The translations under genes and the position numbers were made by a program. Of a DNA stretch of 64,000 nucleotides, positions 58,401 through 64,000 are shown piece by piece. The notes under the pieces were generated by a model. That model did not search any database. It worked only from the letters and a program-made list of their open reading frames with translations, and was not told the origin of the DNA. The stretch is from Spongilla lacustris (lineage: Eukaryota > Porifera > Demospongiae > Spongillida > Spongillidae), in NCBI GenBank assembly GCA_949361645.1, contig OX442422.1, positions 9,250,426 through 9,314,425 on the forward strand, written 5' to 3'. The stretch's first letter is position 1; each line of letters opens with the position of its first letter.

Positions 58401-61215
58401 AGCTGATCAGTGGTCACGCGTGACCAGCAGGTCATCAGCTGATCAGTGGTCATGTGATCAGCAGGTCATCAGCTGATCAGTGGTCATGTGATCAGCAGGT
58501 CATCAGCTGATCAGTGGTCATGTGACCAGCAGGTTATCAGCTGATCAGTGGTCACATGACCAGCACAAGCAAGCTGCACACACACAGGTGGTGTCAACCA
58601 AAGATGGCAGCTGTCCTAAGATAATGGTCCTAAGATAACCAGCTGCCTTAAAATGGCTTACCTTCAGAACATACAGGTAGTGTGATGCATTCTTCTTCTC
58701 CTCCCCAGCCCTTCTGGCATACACCAGCTGCTCCTCTACAGTAGCCCTCAACTGGTCAAACCTGTTTTGCAGCTCCTCTTGGACATCGACCAGCTTTTTC
58801 CAAGGAATGAGGTCTGCTTTTAGTCGCTCCACACTATCCTTCAGCTCCGTCCACTGCTGTACTAGGTGAGAGAAGTCGGCCATCTTGGCTGTGACCTGAA
58901 GGTCATCACCAAAGAGGTGTGAGGGTAAGTCTCTTCTCATCTCTTCCAACTCCTCCATGTCAGCCTGTACTTTCTCTTCGAGTATCTGGGGGGGAAGGGT
59001 GGTGGATGGGGAGGAGGAAGGTAAAGTCTGGGGAGGAGGTATGAGAAGACTGGGAAGAAGGAATTTGAAGAATGGGGAGGAGTATCCACTTACACTCAGT
59101 CTGCTCTCAAGGGAGGAGAGCTCCATTAAGAATTCTTCCACCTGGGCAAGACCTGACAGTTCAGACTGGAAGTCAGGAAGCTGTGACTTGCACTTCTCCA
59201 TGGTAACAGTGAAGCTCTGCCATCTTGCCAAGGTCTGCGATATCCCCCTGGCCCTTTGGTTGGCTTGGATGGTGAGACCATCAAAGTGGTCCACAACAGC
59301 CTCTGCCTTCCCCTGGAGGTGTGGTGGTACAGCTATGCCCTCAGCCAGGGAACGTTTGAGGGTAGAGGTAACCATGGAGACTGCCTCCTCACAAGAAGAG
59401 TGAAGAGAGGACTGGTGGGAGGGGCAAGATCATGTGATGGGAGGGGACAGATCATGTGATGGGAGGGGACAGGTCATGTGATGGGAGGGGACAGATCATG
59501 TGATGGGAGGGGTGATGGGGAGGGGACAGATCATGTAATGGGAGGGGATAGATCATGTGATGGGAGGGGATAGATCATGTGATGGGAGGGGTGATGGGGA
59601 GGGGACAGATCATGTGATGGGAGGGGATAGATCATGTGATGGGAGGGGATAGATCATGTGATGGGAGGGGTGATGGGGAGGGGACAGATCATGTGATGGG
59701 GAGGGCATGCAGATATAGCACCATACTAAAATATGCGTACCTACTAACAGGGGAAGACCTGTTTAACTTTTTCAATCACCTATCAAATGCTACATTCCCT
59801 GTGCCTATCATGCCCACCTGTTGACAAAGAATTTCTTGCTGTCCTGTCACAGGAGGAAGCGGTTGGGAGAGGAATGTCTGGTACTCCTCCATGGCCATCT
59901 GACACCGTGCCAGCAGTGACTCCATCTCCTTGGTAATGCTTGCACACTTCCTTGTCTCCTCGAATTTACGTTTAAGAGCAGCAGACACAGAGGACCAACC
60001 TAAACAGGAAGGGGTGGGGCTTAATCACGTGGGCATAGGTTGCCCAAGCCACACCCACTCACCACTCAGCAGCCTGTCCTTCTCCTGGGATATGTCAGGA
60101 TTCTTCTCTAGGGACTCCTTCACAGCTTCACTCTTAGATGACAGGTCAATGTAGTCCACCTTCTGGGCATTTGTGTCTTGAGACTGAAGCATGCTCTGGG
60201 AGGGTGGGATGGGGAGGGAGAGGGTGGGAGGGGGAGGGTGGGGGTATAAGGGGGGGTGGTAAGGGGGAGGGGAAATAGAAATACACCATACATGGGTATA
60301 TATGAAGAACATGTCATGGATCACCAACAGCAAAGGTGTACATGTGCACACATGGTGTACATGTGCGCGCACACATGGTAGGATGTTCCCATTTGATGAA
60401 AATGTCTCTACACTAGCCAATTGCAATATTCTTGTCCAGTGATTTACCACCACCCCAAGAACAACTGAGTGTGGTTAGTTACTGATCTGACATTTGGATT
60501 GTCTAAAGGCTACCATATTGCATAAGTGTAGGAACCAGGGAGGGAGGGGAGGGGCTCTTAGCCCCCCTCCAAAGCTATAATAAACGAAGCCCTACATGAA
60601 ATGTACATGCAATCGTTCTTTTCAAATTATATTTTATTTTTAAATATCAATATCATTACACTACAATAAATGGTACATCTCACCTCCAGCCATAATGGTA
60701 CCCTCGCAGCCATAATGGTACCCCCCCCCCCCCCCCCCCCCAGCCATAAATGGTACCCTTCCATACCCCTCACCTCTATTCTTTTAACCTTCTCCTCCAA
60801 GTCTTCAGAAGTCTCCTCTCCCTCTGATGACATCATCATATTTTGGGCCTGTTCCAAGAACTCTTGCACAGCCATCACATCTTCCACAGGAAGCACCTGT
60901 TGTGATGACATCATACTTTGTGCCTCCTCCTCCTCCCCAGCCCCTCACCTCCCAGCTCTTCATCCTCTGCTCCAGACTCTCAACACTCTCCTCAACATGT
61001 GAGGTGAGGTCACCCAGGTCATCACTGACCTCACCCACCAGCTGTTGGATATAGTTCTGGTCTTCTTGCACACACAGAGGCCTGAGGTCACCACAGACAT
61101 GGACCAGGGTAGACATGCTGTCCTGCATGGTCCCCAGGCCAGCCGATAGCAGCTGTAATGAATGGTATGCAATAAACTACAATGATAGTCACACATACAC
61201 ACACACATACACACA

Positions 61216-61262
<47 letters not shown>

Positions 61263-61263
61263 A

Positions 61264-61308
<45 letters not shown>

Positions 61309-63682
61309 ACAAACACAAACACACAAACACAACCCCCCACACACACACTTACATGTACACACCACACACAAGTACCTTTACAACTTCCAGGCTCTTCTGT
61401 GTGGTAATAAACGTTTTAGAGTTGACAGAGCCAAGCTTCCCCCTGGCATCGCCTAGCTGCTGCACCAGGGTACCCTGCAGGCCTGTGAACTGTGCCCACA
61501 GAGGAATGGACTCCCTCAGGTTACCCACATAGGCCCCCAGCTTCCTGTAGAGACTCTCGTATCGACTGGCAAAGTCCTTGGCCCTCATGGCTGCTGGTCC
61601 CCGGTCCTTACCCCTCAGATGTTCCAACGTGAACTTTAAGGCCTCCTCACAGATGAAGGTCTTGAAGTGGGCATGGCTCTCCACATCCTGGTACATGGTC
61701 TGGGGACAAGAGGCAGGGGGTGGGGCACATTCAGTACTTGTATAGACTTATATGTAAGGAAGTCCTATCCCCTGTAAATAAGGGACTATCCTTGTATATA
61801 AGGGACTATCCCTTCTATATAAGGGACTATCCCCTGTATATAAGGGACTATCCCCTGTATATAAGGGACTACCCCTGTATATAAGGGACTATCCCCTTTA
61901 TAAAAGGGACTATCCCCTGTGGACTATACATGTGTATGTAAGGGACTATTCCTCATATGTAAGGCAACCTACTTTACATGTATCCCTACACATACCCTGC
62001 TGGTGTGAGGGACTACCCCTATAATGGAGCTTCTCTTTTATGTTTAAAATACTATCTCTTTGTATATGATTTGTACTGAAGGAACAGTGCCAGCCCCACT
62101 GAATTGCTCTCCTCCCCATCCCTTACTTCACTCCTGCCTCCTCCCCATCCCTTCCTTCACTCCCTTCCTCTTCCCCATCCCTTCCTTCACTCCCTGCCTC
62201 CTCCCCATCCATTCCTTCACTCCCTTCCTCTTCCCCATCCCTTCCTTCACTCCTGCCTCCTCCCCATCCCTTCCTACCTCATGGAGGTTGATCTCCTCTT
62301 CTACCACCTCTATCCTGCCATGAGAGGCCTTCTGATCCCTCGACCTTTCCTCCATCCTCTCCAACCAATCAAACTCTTCCCCTGTGACCTGCAGGATGTA
62401 GCCCAGCTGTGCCTTAGTGGCCTCCAGGCGTAGAATGGTCTCCTCCAGAAGCTTGCGCACAGACTCCCAGTGCACCTGGACATCGTGTATCCTGGGAGGG
62501 AGGGGCGTCATCACGTGGGGGTGTGGCCAAGCACGTTACCTTGACGCCACATCACTGGTTCCATTCTTCTTCTCTGCATCATGAGGTAATAGCTCCTCCC
62601 CCAAGGTCAACACCTTCTCCCTACACCCCACCTTAGCACCAAGAGTGTCAGTGAACACCTTTTGGGAAAGGGAGGGGAGGAGGAGGAGGGACGAGGAGAG
62701 GTGGAGGGGGAGGAGGAGGAGGAGGGGAGGAGGAGGAGGGGAGGAGGAGAGGAGGAGGAGGGGAGGAGGAGAGGAGGAGGGGAGGAGGAGGAGGGGAGGA
62801 GGAGAGGAGGAGGGGAGGGGGAGGAGGTGGAGGGGAGGAGGAGGAGGAGGAGGGGAATAGTTCACTCAACTAAATATGTATGATTACCTAAAATTATAGT
62901 CATTTGACCCGTATTATACTCTCATCACTATTAGGCCTAAGGTCTGGGTACCTGGCAGGACTCCACATGGTCTTCAATGCCCTTCTCTCCTTTCTCTGTC
63001 ACCTCTCTCGAGAACCTGTTGGCCTCCTGTGTCATCCACCCAAGCAGACCCTTCACCTCCCCTGCGTACTCCTCCCACCTCCCCTTCAGGCTAAGCTTCT
63101 CCCCGCAGTGCTGCTCCAACATGGCCACAAGCTCTGCCCATCTGGTGTTCATGGATACCATCATGCCCTCAAGATGGTCGCTGGGCTTGTACTTGGAGGA
63201 CAGCTGCTGTGAATGGCAGTGAAGTGAGGAGTACTGTTTAGTGAGTCCCTCTGTCTCTCTCATGAAGTCCTATGTACATGCAAGTAGGGTGACGAAACCA
63301 TCTAATCCCCTAAAATAATGTACATGTACATGTACATGCAATGTATATTGTTGCTCACATAGTATTCCTCCAGTTCACTTCCAATAACTCCAATTGGAGC
63401 CCTCCTCTCTGTCCATAGCTTGTGTTTGTTGCTGGCCTCGCACAGCGACTGCCCTAAGGTGTTATACTCCTTCTGAAGCTGTTGCATGGCTGCCACAGCT
63501 TCCTCACACCGCTCCCTCTGCTCAACAAGCCGCTCGGAGAAGTCAACAAATTGTTTCCTCAACTGGTCTGCTTTTGTGCTGAGCTCCTCCTTCCCTCCTC
63601 CCCAGACCAAACCAACCTCTGCAGCCTTGGCACAAACACGATCGGGATCTTCTTTGTGTGTGAGGAAGTCTTCATCCAGAGC
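53185..63682 (-). CDS. Spectrin-repeat protein with two C-terminal death domains (5' end outside window)
   Basis: Nineteen exons (minus): 63682-63359, 63269-62952, 62658-62540, 62491-62278, 61699-61376, 61152-60949, 60896-60774, 60195-60063, 59999-59818, 59387-59094, 58985-58662, 58185-57988, 56181-56123, 55272-55179, 55121-55044, 54757-54662, 54401-54359, 54253-53864, 53444-53185. All borders are AG/GT and every phase matches, totalling 3777 bp (1258 residues plus stop). Exons or exon pairs of about 98-111 codons repeat with heptad patterns and conserved Trp (MNTRWAELVAMLEQ, VQQWTELKDSVERL), as in spectrin repeats: about eight. A 190-residue coiled-coil stretch follows, then DD1 and DD2. Likely a cytoskeletal or adaptor protein; function not known. 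The first exon has an acceptor, so the gene continues upstream. Confidence 0.8.
53864..54253 (-). CDS. Exon encoding death domain 1
   Basis: 130 codons, phase 1 to phase 1. It contains the DD pattern VPEKWATIALALGLTSHQVQ, then LLQVFEAWVG and TWGTVVVALESVG with a final HLAQDL. A Ser/Pro-rich linker follows to the donor CACG|GTAAGC. Death domains mediate homotypic binding in innate immune and apoptotic complexes (family knowledge). Confidence 0.8.
54567..54640. repeat. Impure (CA)n in an intron
   Basis: CA-rich with CCC and TG interruptions, in the intron between the 96-bp and 43-bp exons of the spectrin/DD gene. Confidence 0.85.
55273..55488. repeat. (TG)n tract abutting a 3' splice site
   Basis: About 215 bases of TG with a few TGTATG, TTG and GAG interruptions. 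On the gene's strand this is (CA)n, ending ACACAG directly at exon 55272-55179. Confidence 0.9.
55570..55890. repeat. 31-bp minisatellite, about 11 copies
   Basis: Unit ACATACTGGGCACTTATTAG plus AAGCAAYTCAA. Variants differ by one or two bases and one unit is truncated. Intronic in the spectrin/DD gene. Confidence 0.9.
56210..57982. repeat. 28-bp minisatellite filling one intron, about 63 copies
   Basis: Unit CTACACCACAGTACTACCAC plus ACTGTCCC, with 24- to 28-base variants. A higher-order block (markers CAGTCCCCTACACTACAG and CTGTCCTTTACACC) occurs twice, about 753 bp apart (56311 and 57064). It occupies almost the whole intron 57987-56182. The 688-codon frame across it is a by-product. Confidence 0.95.
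58275..58565. repeat. 34-bp minisatellite, about 8 copies
   Basis: Unit CAGCTGATCAGTGGTCATGT plus GACCAGCAGGTCAT. Each unit contains the palindromes CAGCTG and TGATCA. Intronic. Confidence 0.9.
59425..59710. repeat. 24-bp-based minisatellite (GATCATGTGATGGGAGGGG)
   Basis: Units GATCATGTGATGGGAGGGGA plus CA or TA, interrupted at intervals by GGGGTGATGGGGAGG, giving a higher-order period of about 100 bases. Intronic. Confidence 0.9.
60720..60741. repeat. Poly-C run
   Basis: About 20 C within an intron, flanked by repeats of CAGCCATAATGGTACC. Confidence 0.85.
61190..61350. repeat. (CA)n with AAAC interruptions
   Basis: CA units interrupted by CAAACA. Intronic. Confidence 0.9.
61745..61945. 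repeat. 21-bp minisatellite, about 9 copies
   Basis: Unit GGGACTATCCCCTGTATATAA, with variants. Same intron as the next array. Confidence 0.85.
62105..62275. repeat. About 30-bp C/T-rich minisatellite, about 6 copies
   Basis: Unit TCCCCATCCCTTCCTTCACT plus CCTGCCTCC or CCTTCCTCT, running up to the donor of the exon ending at 62278. Confidence 0.85.
62672..62855. repeat. GGAGGA-rich purine tract
   Basis: About 180 bases of GGA/GGGGA units in an intron. Frames over it are artefacts. On the gene strand it supplies the pyrimidine tract just before the acceptor at 62659. Confidence 0.9.
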
Positions 63683-63719
63683 CTAAGTGCAGGGAGATGG
63701 CAGATACACAAATTGTAAC

Positions 63720-63999
63720 ACTCATTTACACAAACACATTTATTAGACCATAAGGATGTATTATGACAAACTAAATGTACTTGGTGCCAAACAACGATGC
63801 ATAAAGCCGGGAATGAAGGTCGTAATCCCTCACAGTCTTTATCATCACGTATCAGATGGGGGTAGTGGGGACGAAGGGGCTAGCTGGTAGCCATGTGAGG
63901 TGGCCGGGTTTGGATTCTGATATGGAGGAAGCCACTGGCAGCTGATGAAGACAGAACCAAACCAGAACCAAACCTCACTACTGCATATCCTCGGGAACT
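63720..63999 (-). other. Possible 3' end of another transcript or alternative last exon
   Basis: On the minus strand an open stretch (QWLPPYQNPNPATSHGYQ) ends at TGA 63847-63845, followed about 105 bases later by AATAAA (63744-63739). This sits just upstream of the first spectrin exon in the window. It may be an alternative terminal exon giving a shorter form without the downstream repeats and death domains, or the end of a separate gene. Its 5' border is outside the window. Confidence 0.3.
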
Positions 64000-64000
64000 C

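Overview
The window reads as nuclear DNA of an early-branching animal, most likely a sponge. The reasons are intron-rich genes with GT..AG exons, several death-domain (DD) exons, a lysine/asparagine-repeat transposon ORF of a type I associate with sponge genomes, and a very heavy load of young transposons, foldbacks and micro/minisatellites. The sponge assignment is inference; no rRNA, mitochondrial or barcode sequence is present. One 200-N assembly gap lies at 38663-38862.

Layout. 0-8 kb: interspersed elements, a 3' gene end (coiled coil) and a 500-bp pyrimidine tract. 8.2-9.5 kb: a complete four-exon gene for a secreted cysteine-rich protein (minus). 11.7-12.3 kb: three phase-consistent exons of an unrecognised gene (minus). 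14.3-14.9 kb: a MITE. 15.9-17.6 kb: a large inverted duplication of a DD exon plus two hairpins. 19.2-20.9 kb: a six-exon glycine N-acyltransferase-like gene (minus). 22-24 kb: a repeat family carrying an 861-bp transposon with 7-bp target duplications. 24.2-34.6 kb: a 10.4-kb DNA transposon with kilobase-scale terminal inverted repeats and a Tc1/mariner-superfamily (DD41D) transposase broken by one stop. 38.3-40.1 kb: a degenerate partial copy of the spectrin/DD gene. 40.9-42.8 kb: a second acyltransferase gene; 44.2-46 kb: a third, 5'-only fragment. 46.9-47.5 kb: a LINE 3' end. 47.6-51.3 kb: a Ty3/gypsy element with identical LTRs but most of its reverse transcriptase and RNase H deleted. 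53.2-63.7 kb: the 3' part of a large minus-strand gene.

The most notable gene is the last one. Nineteen exons, all with matching splice phases, give 1258 codons that read as about eight spectrin-type repeats, a short coiled-coil stretch and then two tandem C-terminal death domains. Most of its larger introns carry their own tandem repeat array. Its terminal DD exon has been copied at least three more times nearby, and its 3' end has been copied once as a frameshifted fragment. DD exons and acyltransferase genes sit side by side at two places, so the 15-22 kb and 38-46 kb regions probably descend from one duplicated block.

All exon boundaries were read by eye from splice signals and reading phase; no alignment or search was run.
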